The notes: a model not told the origin generated them from the letters alone. Shown: positions 1-8,540, counted from the first letter of the stretch. The stretch is 20,250 nt of DNA from Oxalobacter formigenes (GCA_019424645.1 JAHYZB010000018.1:25522-45771), one strand, 5' to 3'. Made by a program: numbers and translations.

Positions 1-1462
1 CGAGTGCAGAAACCGATTCGTCGCAAACCAGCACTTCCGGCTGCATGGTCAGGCATCGGGCGATGGCGATACGCTGGCGCTGTCCTCCGGAAAATTCATG
101 CGGATAGCGAAAAAATGCTTCGGGTGGCAAACCGACCTTTTTCAGCCAGTCAAACGCCATTTCCTTGCGCTCTGAAGAAGATGTACCGATGCGGTGAATG
201 GCAAGGGGCTCCATCAGAATCTGGCCGACCGTAAAGCGGGGATTCAGTGACGCATAGGGATTCTGGAAGATGATCTGGATACGCCGTTTGTATGGCAGAA
301 ATTCCTTTTCCGACATCGGCAAAATATCCTTGCCGTCGAAGAAAACCTGTCCCGTACTTGCCGAATGCAACCTCATCAGCGTCAGCCCCAGCGTCGTTTT
401 CCCGGAACCCGATTCGCCGACAATGCCGAGAGTTTTTTTCCTCGGCAAAATGAAAGAAACGTCTTTAACTGCCGGGAACAGTTTCTTTCTGAAAAAGCCT
501 GACCTGATTTCGAAATTCTTGCTCAAATGGCGGACGTCCAGAATAGGCTCGTCGTCTTGCGAATACCCTTTTATTCTTTGAAGCACATCCTCATTAGGTT
601 TTCCATTCGCCTGCATGACATCGTCAATGACGGGCAAATGAAAAGGCCTTTCGTTCATGGGCGGACGACACAATAACAGGGCCTTCGTATAAGGATGGGA
701 CGGATGAACGAAAATATCGCTTGCAGGAGCCTGCTCCTTCACGTCGCCATACCGCATGACGATCACTTCATCCGCTATTTCAGATACCAGCTGCAAATCA
801 TGTGTGATGAACAGAACTGACATGTGATGTCGTCGTTGCAGGGACTGGATCAGTTCGATTATCTGCCGCTGGATAGTCACGTCCAGCGCCGTCGTCGGTT
901 CATCGGCAATCAGCAAACGTGGTTCACACGCGATTGCCATCGCAATCATGACCCGTTGTTGCTGGCCTCCGGACAACTGGTGAGCAAACGCATCCACTTT
1001 GGTTGATGGATCGGGAATGCCGACTTCATCCAGCAATTCGATGGTACGTTCACGTGCCTGTTTGCCCGTCATGCCCTTATGGAAACGAAGCACTTCCCCG
1101 ATCTGGTAACCGACGGTAAAAACCGGATTCAGGGATGACATCGGCTCCTGAAATACCATCGATATTTTCGAACCGCACAATTGCCTTCTTTGCCGGGTTG
1201 TCATCTCGAAAAGACTGTTTCCTTCAAACAGGATTTTCGAAGACGGATCGATGATCGTATTACCTTCCGGCAGCAAACCCATGACCGCCAATGCACTGAC
1301 CGATTTTCCGCTACCGGATTCACCCACCAGCGCAACCGTCCTGTTGACGGGAATATCGAAAGAAATGCCCTTGACCGCTTCGAAAACCGTATTCTTGTCG
1401 ACCCGGAAAGAGACACGGAGATTGTCGACCCGAAGAAGTATTTCAGATTCCGACACAGTCAT
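1..1462 (-). CDS. yejF: Peptide ABC transporter ATP-binding protein, two fused ATPase domains (YejF-like), 3' end cut by window
   Basis: This is the cytoplasmic ATPase of an oligopeptide importer and powers the two permeases encoded just upstream. The 487 visible codons hold two complete-looking nucleotide-binding domains in tandem. The first has a Walker A motif GESGSGKS at about residues 47-54, a signature LSGGQQQRV and a Walker B ending ADEP. The second has Walker A GESGSGKTT and signature FSGGQRQRIAIARC, and the window ends just after its Walker B, CDESVSAL. Family members are about 530-540 residues, so roughly 50 residues are missing. The ATG at 1462 overlaps the TGA of the upstream permease as ATGA, which implies translational coupling. 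The fused double ATPase is typical of the Yej branch, as opposed to the separate DppD/DppF or OppD/OppF subunits. The assignment to the Yej branch rests on architecture; the exact substrate is not visible. Confidence 0.93.
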   Translation of the reverse strand, partial: MTVSESEILLRVDNLRVSFRVDKNTVFEAVKGISFDIPVNRTVALVGESGSGKSVSALAVMGLLPEGNTIIDPSSKILFEGNSLFEMTTRQRRQLCGSKISMVFQEPMSSLNPVFTVGYQIGEVLRFHKGMTGKQARERTIELLDEVGIPDPSTKVDAFAHQLSGGQQQRVMIAMAIACEPRLLIADEPTTALDVTIQRQIIELIQSLQRRHHMSVLFITHDLQLVSEIADEVIVMRYGDVKEQAPASDIFVHPSHPYTKALLLCRPPMNERPFHLPVIDDVMQANGKPNEDVLQRIKGYSQDDEPILDVRHLSKNFEIRSGFFRKKLFPAVKDVSFILPRKKTLGIVGESGSGKTTLGLTLMRLHSASTGQVFFDGKDILPMSEKEFLPYKRRIQIIFQNPYASLNPRFTVGQILMEPLAIHRIGTSSSERKEMAFDWLKKVGLPPEAFFRYPHEFSGGQRQRIAIARCLTMQPEVLVCDESVSAL

Positions 1463-2592
1463 GAATCCCCCTGTTTCAGTTTTGGATCAAGCGCATCTCT
1501 TAATCCATCGGTAAACAATGACAGCGCCGTCACCAGAATCGCCATCGATACCGTTACGGCAACGAGCTGCCACCATTTGCCAAGAATGAGCTCGTTCTGG
1601 GCTTCGTTCAACATGCTTCCCCATGATACGACCCCGACCGGAACACCGAACCCCAGAAAGCTCAAAATGACTTCCGACTTGATGAAACCGACAGACAGAA
1701 TCGACATCTGGACAAGTGATATGTGGCTGACGTTCGGAAAAATATGGACGAACATCCTGCGCCAGCTGGACGCACCGATCGTGTTTGCCGCCAAAACGTA
1801 TTCACGCTCCTTGTGCTTGATATATTCCGCCCGGACCAGCCGGAATACACCCGTCCAGCCAGTCAGGCCGAGAATAAGAATGATAGTAAGCACTCCCTTG
1901 CTTTGCAAGACGGCAGCGACTGCCAGAATCAGGAGAAGGTAGGGAATAGACGTGAAAACGTTATAGAACCAGTTCAGGAAATCATCTATCCAGCCACCGA
2001 AATAACCGGCGAATGCTCCGAGAAAAGTGCCCAGCACAGTCGCAACAAATGCGGCAATCAAGCCGACCAGAATGGAAGTTTCCGATCCCTTGACCGTTTT
2101 CTTGATAATATCGTGCCCCCACTTGTCCGCACCGAACGGCAGGGTTTTCAAGCGTCCTGAATCATCGGATACCGCCGTTTCTTCAAGGCTTTGCTGGCTC
2201 CGGATTTCTTCCATTTCCGTTTTCAGCGGGTCCTCGATGCCGTATGTTTCTGCGGAAGGTTGCCCTTTGGAAAGGTCTTTTCTCAGGTCGCGGATGATGT
2301 CTTTCAACGGATCGACCGGATTTTCCGGTGGCACTTCGCGAACAGGCACTGCATCTGTTTCCTCCAGTTCATCAGCCGTGTACCGACTTTGTTCTCCCAT
2401 AAAATCAGGAGGTGCATAGTGAACTCCCACTTCTTTCGACCAGTCGGACGCGACAAAACCGGATGCGGAAAAAACCAGCAATCCCAGAAACAGAACGACA
2501 ATACCAAGAGAAAACATGGCAAGCCGGTCTGCCTTCAGACGCTTCCATGTCAATGCCCACAATCCTTCGGATGAAATCGACTGGTTCGCCAT
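1459..2592 (-). CDS. yejE: Peptide ABC transporter permease, OppC/YejE type, with a long hydrophilic insertion
   Basis: This is an inner-membrane permease subunit of the peptide importer. It has one N-terminal membrane segment at about residues 22-46, then about 100 hydrophilic, acidic and proline-containing residues (about 48-150), then the conserved LPFGADKWGHD stretch that normally follows TM1 in OppC-type permeases, and finally the transport domain with about five more membrane segments. The EAA-like loop is the YVLAANTIGASSWRRMF stretch. At about 377 residues it is longer than a typical OppC protein of about 300, and the insertion explains the difference. I prefer the ATG at 2592 because GGTGA lies five bases upstream; an in-frame GTG at 2601 would overlap the previous stop as GTGA. 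The stop overlaps the ATPase start. The yejE label is by operon architecture. Confidence 0.9.
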   Translation of the reverse strand: MANQSISSEGLWALTWKRLKADRLAMFSLGIVVLFLGLLVFSASGFVASDWSKEVGVHYAPPDFMGEQSRYTADELEETDAVPVREVPPENPVDPLKDIIRDLRKDLSKGQPSAETYGIEDPLKTEMEEIRSQQSLEETAVSDDSGRLKTLPFGADKWGHDIIKKTVKGSETSILVGLIAAFVATVLGTFLGAFAGYFGGWIDDFLNWFYNVFTSIPYLLLILAVAAVLQSKGVLTIILILGLTGWTGVFRLVRAEYIKHKEREYVLAANTIGASSWRRMFVHIFPNVSHISLVQMSILSVGFIKSEVILSFLGFGVPVGVVSWGSMLNEAQNELILGKWWQLVAVTVSMAILVTALSLFTDGLRDALDPKLKQGDS

Positions 2593-2597
2593 GACAT

Positions 2598-3536
2598 TCA
2601 CCGCAGGCGGACACGCGGATCGATCTTCTGATAGAGCAGATCCGCCAACAGGTTGAAAAACATCGTCGCTATCGTGACATAAACGGTAATCGCCTTGATT
2701 ACCGGGAAGTCACTCCGTTCGACCGCCAGAATGATTTCACGACCGATACCAGGTATTGAAAAGAAACGCTCGACCAGAAATGCACCTATCAGCAAAGACG
2801 GCAAATTCGACATCACGTAGGTAATGATGGGAATCGTCGCATTGCGCAGGACGTGAACCCATAAAATCCGCTTTTCCGACAACCCCTTCGCTCTCGCCGT
2901 ACGTACGTAATCCTGACCGATTTCATCGAGCATGAACGTTCTGTAAAGTCGCAAGTTTGGCGCAATGCTGACGACCAGCAGAATCAGGATCGGAAGTGAT
3001 GAGTATTTGAACAGGTCCTGAATCCAGTTATCCCCCCAACCCTGAACGGGGAACCAGCCCAGTTTATAGGCAAGCAGATACTGGAACACGATAATGTAGA
3101 CAAGAATACTGACCGACATGCCAATCGTACAGACGATCATGATCATCCTGTCGGTCAGCGATCCGCGTACATAGGCAACAGCGAGCCCCAGTGCGATGGC
3201 AAGACCGGTTTCAAGAAAAGTCAGTGGAATCAGGAGGGTCAGGGAAGGGCCAAGTCTTGAAAGCAGAATACTCGAAACTGATTCTCCCGTGCTCCAGCTA
3301 TTGCCGAAATCAAAACAGATTGTCTGTTTCAGGAATATCCACAGCTGCACGTAAATGGGCTCGTCTATCCCGAGCTGGTGCCGGATATTGGCAATCTGTT
3401 CCGGATTGGAAATCTTCCCCGCCAATACATAGGCCGGGTCACCGCCAACCCAGTTAAACAGAAAGAAAACCAGCAGCAGGACACCCAGAATGGTCGGTAT
3501 CATCTGCCATAGGCGTCGTATCAGATAGGAAAACAT
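2598..3536 (-). CDS. yejB: Peptide ABC transporter permease, OppB/DppB/YejB type
   Basis: This is the second inner-membrane permease of the peptide importer, and it pairs with the OppC-type subunit encoded immediately downstream. The 312-residue protein starts with the family hallmark MFSYLIRRLWQMIPT. It has a hydrophobic first segment, a periplasmic stretch with the typical LGIDEPIYVQ element, and about five further membrane segments. The cytoplasmic EAA loop reads YVRTARAKGLSEKRILW, the site where the ATPase docks in this family. The C-terminus KIDPRVRLR is also typical. The ATG at 3536 follows an AGGA about 12 bases upstream, a rather long spacing. It lacks the extra periplasmic segment of E. 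coli YejB, so it could equally be called OppB-like. Confidence 0.9.
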   Translation of the reverse strand: MFSYLIRRLWQMIPTILGVLLLVFFLFNWVGGDPAYVLAGKISNPEQIANIRHQLGIDEPIYVQLWIFLKQTICFDFGNSWSTGESVSSILLSRLGPSLTLLIPLTFLETGLAIALGLAVAYVRGSLTDRMIMIVCTIGMSVSILVYIIVFQYLLAYKLGWFPVQGWGDNWIQDLFKYSSLPILILLVVSIAPNLRLYRTFMLDEIGQDYVRTARAKGLSEKRILWVHVLRNATIPIITYVMSNLPSLLIGAFLVERFFSIPGIGREIILAVERSDFPVIKAITVYVTIATMFFNLLADLLYQKIDPRVRLR

Positions 3537-3583
3537 GTTTTTCGGCAGTCCTGTTCAGCGAATATGCGTCATTCACATGATAA

Positions 3584-3610
3584 CGCGACCGTTTTTGTAC
3601 TACGGTCGCG
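3584..3610. repeat. Perfect inverted repeat (stem-loop) between the M3 peptidase and permease genes
   Basis: The arms CGCGACCG (3584-3591) and CGGTCGCG (3603-3610) pair perfectly, with one extra T-A pair inside, giving a 9-bp stem and a 9-base loop. It begins six bases after the peptidase stop codon on the minus strand. On that strand it is followed by TTATCATG, not a U-run, so it does not look like a classical intrinsic terminator. It may be a 3' stabilising structure or a partial attenuator that lowers permease expression relative to the binding protein and peptidase. Confidence 0.6.
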
Positions 3611-3615
3611 CCATT

Positions 3616-5637
3616 TTACTTCTTGCCCGGTGCATTGCCACTGATGTCTTCATAAAAGGCGGTACTGTCAGGGGAACGTCCCAGGAAATATCTGACCATT
3701 CTGTCCGCAGGCAACTCACTGCCTTTTTCCAGAATCGTCTTTCTGTAGAATTGACCGACCTGCGGATCCATCAGTTTGCCGTTGAAGCGGGAAAGCATAT
3801 CCAAAGCCAGAACTTTCGACCAGAGATAACCATAGTATCCTGCCGAGTAACCGCTGACGACATGGCTGAACTGTCCCGGGAACTGCGTACCCGGATCGTA
3901 ACCCTGAACCGTGTCACCTTCCATTTCCATCCATGTCTTCATGACGTCACCCGGCTTGTCACTGTGAAGCGCCATGTCGTATTTGGCGTAAAGGACCTGA
4001 CGGGAATACAGAATGCCCTGCCCGAACTTGCGGGATTCATTCAGGCGCTTCAACATATCCGCATCTACTGTAGGACAAGCGTTTGTGCAATATGACGGGA
4101 GGGTGGAAAGTGCATCGTAATTGTGTGCCCATTCCTCGTACATCTGGGATGGTGCCTCTACAAAATCCCTTTCAACGCTGGTGCCGGCCTGATCGACATA
4201 ACGCGTATTGGACAAAACACCATGCAGGACATGTCCGAATTCATGCAACATTGTTTCAAGCTCGTCCAGATCCAGTCCATTGCGGTTGAAATTGGCCACC
4301 AGAACCGAAATCGGCTGGCGGTTTTCTGTAGTGCTCGAACCCTGAACCGGGAAAGCAGCCGCATGTCCGTACTTGCCTTCACGCGGGAAAATATCGAGAT
4401 AAATGCCACCGAGCTGTTTGCCTGTAGCCTTGTCGACTACGTCGTAATAAACGACATCCGAATCCCAGACCGGAACGTCGGCTTTTTTGAATTCAATGCC
4501 ATACAGCTTGCCGGACAGTCCCATAACCCAATCCATCGAAGCCTGCGTCGGGAAGTACTGGCGCAATTTGTTCTGATCAATGTTATAACGTGCTTCCTTG
4601 ACCCTTTGCTGCCAGTAATTGGTATCCCAGTGCTTGATTTCCGATTCGGAGAACAGGATGCCGCGCTGTTGTGCCTTGAACGCCCGCAATTCATCCAGTT
4701 CTTTTTTCTCGGCAGGGACGACGATCTCCTGGACATTGTCCAGAAACTTGTTGACCGGTCCCGGTTTTTTCGCCATCCGTCTGCGCAAGGCAAAATCGGC
4801 ATAACTGCGATAGCCTGAAAGCACCGCCATTTCATGTCTCAGATTAACCGCTTCCTGCAACAGCTGGATGTTGGCAGGTGTTCCACGATTGATGAACGCA
4901 AAACGGTAACGTTCCCGCGCCTTGTCATTATCCGCATACTGCATGAATGGAATGTATTCAGGATAGGAAAATCCAAGCAGATAATTGCCCTGTCCGTCGC
5001 GCTGGATATTGGCAAGGTATTCTTTCGACATTCCCTGCATTTCTTCGGGCGTAAAAACCACTTTGGTCTGGTTATCCCGGATATTGCGCGAAAATTCCTG
5101 ATCGATTTCGGTCAGTCTTGCCAGAATCTCCTTGACGCGATTTCGCTTGTCTGTAGAAAGCGAAACGCCTGCATCTTCATAGGCGCTGACGATATCCTGA
5201 CGCAATTTTCGTACTTCGTCATCATTCACACGCATGATGCGCATATTCCGGTAAAGCTTTTCATTCTGGAACATATCGGTAATGAAACGCTGAACATTCA
5301 TGGAACAGGCATCGGCATTTTTCCGCACATTGGCGTCTGGCGAGACCTGGCTTAACAGCGCCATCGGCCCCTGCAGATTTTCCACTTTGATCTGGAGACG
5401 GTTCCATCCCTTCAGGAATTCGGCCGCACCCGCTTCGGATTGCGGCTGTATTTTTTCGAGCGCCGAAATCTGCTGGCCCAGATCGCTCAGACCCTGCTGG
5501 CAACGCGGTCCGATTTCTTCGGCCGAAGGCAATGGCAAAACAGGACGATCCGTGGAGGCCAGAGCGGGAAAGGAAACAGTCAATGCCAGAGATACGGCAC
5601 AGACCAGAGACTTGAAAACAGGACCTTTTTTCTTCAT
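3616..5637 (-). CDS. Secreted M3-family zinc metallopeptidase (oligopeptidase)
   Basis: This zinc peptidase cleaves short peptides and belongs to the thimet oligopeptidase / dipeptidyl carboxypeptidase family M3. The zinc motif HEFGH is at residues 465-469, inside LETMLHEFGHVLH, and the third ligand is probably Glu494 in DFVEAPSQ, spaced as in the family. Its 673 residues match the usual M3 length. A signal peptide is clear: a basic MKKKGPVFKS, then a hydrophobic core, then PALAS with likely cleavage after residue 27. This places the enzyme in the periplasm or outside, unlike cytosolic PrlC or E. coli Dcp. The gene follows the solute-binding-protein gene by 57 bases and precedes the permease gene by 79, all on one strand, so it probably trims peptides before import. 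Exopeptidase versus endopeptidase action cannot be decided from the sequence. Confidence 0.92.
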   Translation of the reverse strand: MKKKGPVFKSLVCAVSLALTVSFPALASTDRPVLPLPSAEEIGPRCQQGLSDLGQQISALEKIQPQSEAGAAEFLKGWNRLQIKVENLQGPMALLSQVSPDANVRKNADACSMNVQRFITDMFQNEKLYRNMRIMRVNDDEVRKLRQDIVSAYEDAGVSLSTDKRNRVKEILARLTEIDQEFSRNIRDNQTKVVFTPEEMQGMSKEYLANIQRDGQGNYLLGFSYPEYIPFMQYADNDKARERYRFAFINRGTPANIQLLQEAVNLRHEMAVLSGYRSYADFALRRRMAKKPGPVNKFLDNVQEIVVPAEKKELDELRAFKAQQRGILFSESEIKHWDTNYWQQRVKEARYNIDQNKLRQYFPTQASMDWVMGLSGKLYGIEFKKADVPVWDSDVVYYDVVDKATGKQLGGIYLDIFPREGKYGHAAAFPVQGSSTTENRQPISVLVANFNRNGLDLDELETMLHEFGHVLHGVLSNTRYVDQAGTSVERDFVEAPSQMYEEWAHNYDALSTLPSYCTNACPTVDADMLKRLNESRKFGQGILYSRQVLYAKYDMALHSDKPGDVMKTWMEMEGDTVQGYDPGTQFPGQFSHVVSGYSAGYYGYLWSKVLALDMLSRFNGKLMDPQVGQFYRKTILEKGSELPADRMVRYFLGRSPDSTAFYEDISGNAPGKK

Positions 5638-5677
5638 GGTTTCTAAAACTCTTTAGGTTCGAAGAGGCAATAATAGA

Positions 5678-5689
5678 CCGTTATAACGG
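5678..5689. repeat. 12-base perfect palindrome in the binding-protein/peptidase gap
   Basis: CCGTTATAACGG is a perfect palindrome lying in the 57-base gap between the binding-protein stop (5695) and the peptidase ATG (5637). A second small inverted repeat, CTAAA-actc-TTTAG, lies at 5643-5656, close to the peptidase start. Either could be a protein-binding site or a weak RNA structure; no function is shown by the sequence alone. Confidence 0.4.
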
Positions 5690-5694
5690 CAAAC

Positions 5695-7482
5695 TCACCT
5701 TTTGTCATTGTCGATATCGATATATACCCATTCATTATGCATGACTGGATGCTTCTTGTAACCGATCACGTAAGGTTGCAGGAGCATATTCCGGTAACGG
5801 GCATAGCCGATACGGGTCGGTGCATATACCTCCAGAATTCGCGTCATCTTGTGGTAAAGGATATCTCTTTCACGGCCATCCGGCAGTGCCACAGACTGTT
5901 CGTAGAGATGATCGTACTGGGGAATCCGGGCGCAACCGTTGTTGCTTTGTCCGGTATGCGGGCCGTAAAACAACTGCATGAAATTGCTGCCGTCCGGATA
6001 ATCAGCGATCCACGGGCTCGTCCGCATCATCAGGCGGCACTGCTTTTCGGCTTTTAACAGATCCGGGAAAAGCCGCTTGTCGCTCTGCATTTTGATGCCA
6101 AGCTTGTCGAACGTTTTTTTCCACATCTCCAGCTGTTGCTGCCCTGTGGAATCCGCCCTGGCTGAGAAAATGATCACCAGAGGTTTCCCGTTCGGCATTC
6201 GCCTGTATCCGTCGGCACCTTTTTTGTAACCGAACTTATCCAGCAAGGCATTCGCGACTTTCGGTTCATAACGGACGCTGCTTTTGTATTTGGCGTCATG
6301 ACCGACAATACCGGGCGGAATGGGATATTCCAGCGGAATGGCTTCACCGTTCCAGACAACATTGATTTCTTCTTTCACGTTATGCGCCATGGCAATGGCA
6401 CGCCTCAAGGCGATTTTCTCTTTCGACAAGCCACCAACGACCGGATTTTGCATGTTGAAATAAAACTGCGAAAGTTCCGGTTCGATAATCCGCGACAACC
6501 GGACACCTTTCGATGCCAGTTCCGGCCTCAAGTGGCCTTTTTCAAGCGCTCTCGGAGCCAGAGGACCATCCAGATTGAACAAGTCGACCTCACGGTTTTC
6601 AAAAGCCAGCCACCTTGACTGGTCCTCAGGGATTACGGCAATTTCGACACGCCCGATCTGTGGCATCCGCTTGCCTTTCATTTCCTCGACAATCCGCTTG
6701 TCTTCCGGATCGTTTCCTGCCCTGAAATCCCATATAAACCCCCTGTAGCCGGGATTGGCGTCCAGAATCATCTTTGAACCCCGTTGCCACTCGGTCAGGA
6801 CATAAGGGCCCGTTCCCACCGGGTGTGCCATGATCTGTCCATTGCCATCTGTATATTTATCGACAATTTCGTGCGCGACGGCACTTGTCGGATAATGAGC
6901 CAGTACATGAGTCAGGTTATAGTCCGGCTTGCTCAAATGAATTCTGAAAGTATACCTGTCGACCAGCTCCAGGCCGCGAACGGGTTTTGCATAGTCGAAC
7001 TGCCCTGTTTTTCTGGCCTGTTTTGCCAGCGCATCCAGACCAATGACTTTTCCTTCCAGCAGCCATCCCCATGTCGATCTCACACTTGGGTCCATCAGTC
7101 GCTTGATCGAATAAATATAGTCGGCAGCCGTCAATTCCCTTTTTTTGCCACCAAAGGCGGGATCGTCAGTAAAGAAAATTCCTTTTTTCAGCGTAATCGT
7201 ATAGGTTTTTCCATGATTGCTTACTATAGGCAGAGAGGCAGCGGTTGATGGAACCAGCCTGGCAGGCCTTGCCAGATAATCATATGCGTAGAGAGTTTCA
7301 TATATCGACCTGATCACCTGACCAGAATACATGTCATGGGCAACAGCAGGGTCAAACCCAGTCTCCGGCGAAGGAAAAACATAATGGAGAACCTTGTGCG
7401 AATCGGCCGCATGCACGAAAGGCAACGCAATGCCAATAAACAATATCAACAATGATTTTCGAAATCGGCCAATAATAGACAT
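5695..7482 (-). CDS. Periplasmic peptide-binding protein of ABC transporter (SBP_bac_5 family)
   Basis: This is the high-affinity periplasmic receptor that delivers oligopeptides to the permeases encoded downstream. The mature part has the family-5 pattern: an N-terminal LHYVFPSPETGFDPA stretch, the YSIKRLMDP motif after the ligand-entry region, HPVGTGPYVLTEW in the middle, and a long C-terminal lobe. The length of about 595 residues is close to E. coli YejA, longer than the usual 530 of DppA or OppA. A signal peptide is evident from MSIIGRFRKSLL through a hydrophobic core to FVHAADS, cleaved probably after HA. I start at the ATG at 7482 because it gives a normal signal peptide. An in-frame GTG at 7518 would add 12 residues; neither start has a strong ribosome-binding site. 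It is the first gene of the operon. The ligand specificity is inferred from the family only. Confidence 0.9.
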   Translation of the reverse strand: MSIIGRFRKSLLILFIGIALPFVHAADSHKVLHYVFPSPETGFDPAVAHDMYSGQVIRSIYETLYAYDYLARPARLVPSTAASLPIVSNHGKTYTITLKKGIFFTDDPAFGGKKRELTAADYIYSIKRLMDPSVRSTWGWLLEGKVIGLDALAKQARKTGQFDYAKPVRGLELVDRYTFRIHLSKPDYNLTHVLAHYPTSAVAHEIVDKYTDGNGQIMAHPVGTGPYVLTEWQRGSKMILDANPGYRGFIWDFRAGNDPEDKRIVEEMKGKRMPQIGRVEIAVIPEDQSRWLAFENREVDLFNLDGPLAPRALEKGHLRPELASKGVRLSRIIEPELSQFYFNMQNPVVGGLSKEKIALRRAIAMAHNVKEEINVVWNGEAIPLEYPIPPGIVGHDAKYKSSVRYEPKVANALLDKFGYKKGADGYRRMPNGKPLVIIFSARADSTGQQQLEMWKKTFDKLGIKMQSDKRLFPDLLKAEKQCRLMMRTSPWIADYPDGSNFMQLFYGPHTGQSNNGCARIPQYDHLYEQSVALPDGRERDILYHKMTRILEVYAPTRIGYARYRNMLLQPYVIGYKKHPVMHNEWVYIDIDNDKR

Positions 7483-7740
7483 GTCAAAAAAACCAGCTTT
7501 TCCAATGAAAAATTTCACTAAATCAATATTTCTTTATTTGAAACGACAAAAATTTAAATAATGGAAAACATTTAACCGATTTTTACTTCTTCAATCTTTT
7601 TTCAATATTCAGGAAAAAAAAGGTATAGTTAAAAGATTATTTGTTCGTTCAAAACTTTTGTAATTTTTTGAAACAAAATGAAATTGTTTTGAAATTTCAT
7701 TCTATATTTTCTCACTGTATTGACTTTACTAGGAACTCTT
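7483..7740. promoter_or_regulatory. AT-rich divergent intergenic region
   Basis: This 258-base gap separates the minus-strand peptide operon from the plus-strand parvulin gene and must hold both promoters. It is strikingly rich in A and T runs compared with the surrounding genes. I could not pick a convincing pair of -35 and -10 boxes for either direction; TATATT at 7703-7708 is a possible -10 for the parvulin gene. No ORF, RNA gene or terminator is evident in it. Confidence 0.6.
7677..7701. repeat. 9-bp inverted repeat upstream of the parvulin gene
   Basis: The arms AATGAAATT (7677-7685) and AATTTCATT (7693-7701) are perfect reverse complements separated by seven bases. It sits 40-64 bases upstream of the parvulin ATG, directly before the possible -10 TATATT, a normal position for an operator. 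It is AT-rich, so chance occurrence in this AT-rich gap is a real alternative. Confidence 0.35.
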
Positions 7741-8526
7741 ATGATTAAAAAAGCACTGGTTTTAAGCACTTTGTCGCTTTCTTTTGTTTCCTTTGCTGCA
7801 TTTGCTCAAAACGTAGCTGTTGTAAATGGCAAAGCCATCCCTTCCTCTTATTCCGATGAAGCGGTCAAGGAAGTCGTCAAACAGGGAGGAAAAGACAGTC
7901 CTGAATTGAGAAACAATATCAAAACCCAGCTTATCGTAGGCGAAGTATTGTTGCAGGAAGCTGAAAAGCAGAACCTGTCATCGTCCGACGACGTCAAAAA
8001 ACAGATGGAGATGGCAAGACGTTCCATCCTGATCGATACATTGAGAAACAACTACGTCAAAAAGAATCCGGTCAGCGACAATGAAGTCAAGGCCGAATAT
8101 GACCGTCTTGTCAAAATGCAGAAAGGCCAGACGGAATATCACGTCAAGCACATTCTGGTCAAAGACAAGGCCACAGCTGACAGCATCATCAAACAGGTAA
8201 GCAAAAAACCGGCCAGCTTTGAAAAACTGGCACAGGAAAAATCCCTCGACAAGGCTTCCGCTGTCAGAGGTGGTGATATGGGCTGGGCCACTGCTGGCGA
8301 CCTCGTCAAGCCATTTTCCGATGCAATGGTATCGCTGAAAAAAGGCCAGGTCAGCAAGACCCCTGTTCAAACAGAGTTCGGTTATCACATCATCAAGGTA
8401 GTTGATTCACAGAAAGTGAAAATCCCGACTTATGAACAGATCAAGCCAAAACTGAAAGCCTCCATGCAGTACAGAAAATGGCAGGAATATGAAATGGGCC
8501 TGATGAAAGAAGCAAAAATCCAGTAA
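7741..8526 (+). CDS. Periplasmic parvulin-type peptidyl-prolyl cis-trans isomerase
   Basis: This folding helper accelerates proline isomerisation in secreted or outer-membrane proteins. The 261-residue protein has a signal peptide (MIKKALVLSTLSLSFVSFAAFA, cleaved before QNVAV), a helical SurA-like N-terminal region, then one parvulin domain at about residues 130-225. That domain contains YHVKHILVKDKATAD, the GGDMGWATAGDLVKPFSDA core and TEFGYHIIKV, all standard for PpiC/rotamase domains. The protein is very lysine-rich, as is known for the small periplasmic Par27 type of Bordetella. The ATG at 7741 is preceded by AGGA at 7731-7734; the upstream in-frame TTG at 7720 would spoil the signal peptide. 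It stands alone on its strand, followed 14 bases later by a strong terminator. Its clients are unknown. Confidence 0.93.
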   Translation: MIKKALVLSTLSLSFVSFAAFAQNVAVVNGKAIPSSYSDEAVKEVVKQGGKDSPELRNNIKTQLIVGEVLLQEAEKQNLSSSDDVKKQMEMARRSILIDTLRNNYVKKNPVSDNEVKAEYDRLVKMQKGQTEYHVKHILVKDKATADSIIKQVSKKPASFEKLAQEKSLDKASAVRGGDMGWATAGDLVKPFSDAMVSLKKGQVSKTPVQTEFGYHIIKVVDSQKVKIPTYEQIKPKLKASMQYRKWQEYEMGLMKEAKIQ

Positions 8527-8540
8527 GCCTCTTTCTGAAT

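Noticed and set aside
1181..1942. Long plus-strand open frame opposite the ATPase and permease genes
   Set aside because: It is antisense to two clearly conserved genes, its composition is that of a shadow frame, and no recognisable domain is present.
7483..7518. Upstream GTG start adding 12 residues to the peptide-binding protein
   Set aside because: It would put VKFFIGKAGFFD before a normal signal peptide and has no ribosome-binding site, so the ATG at 7482 is preferred.
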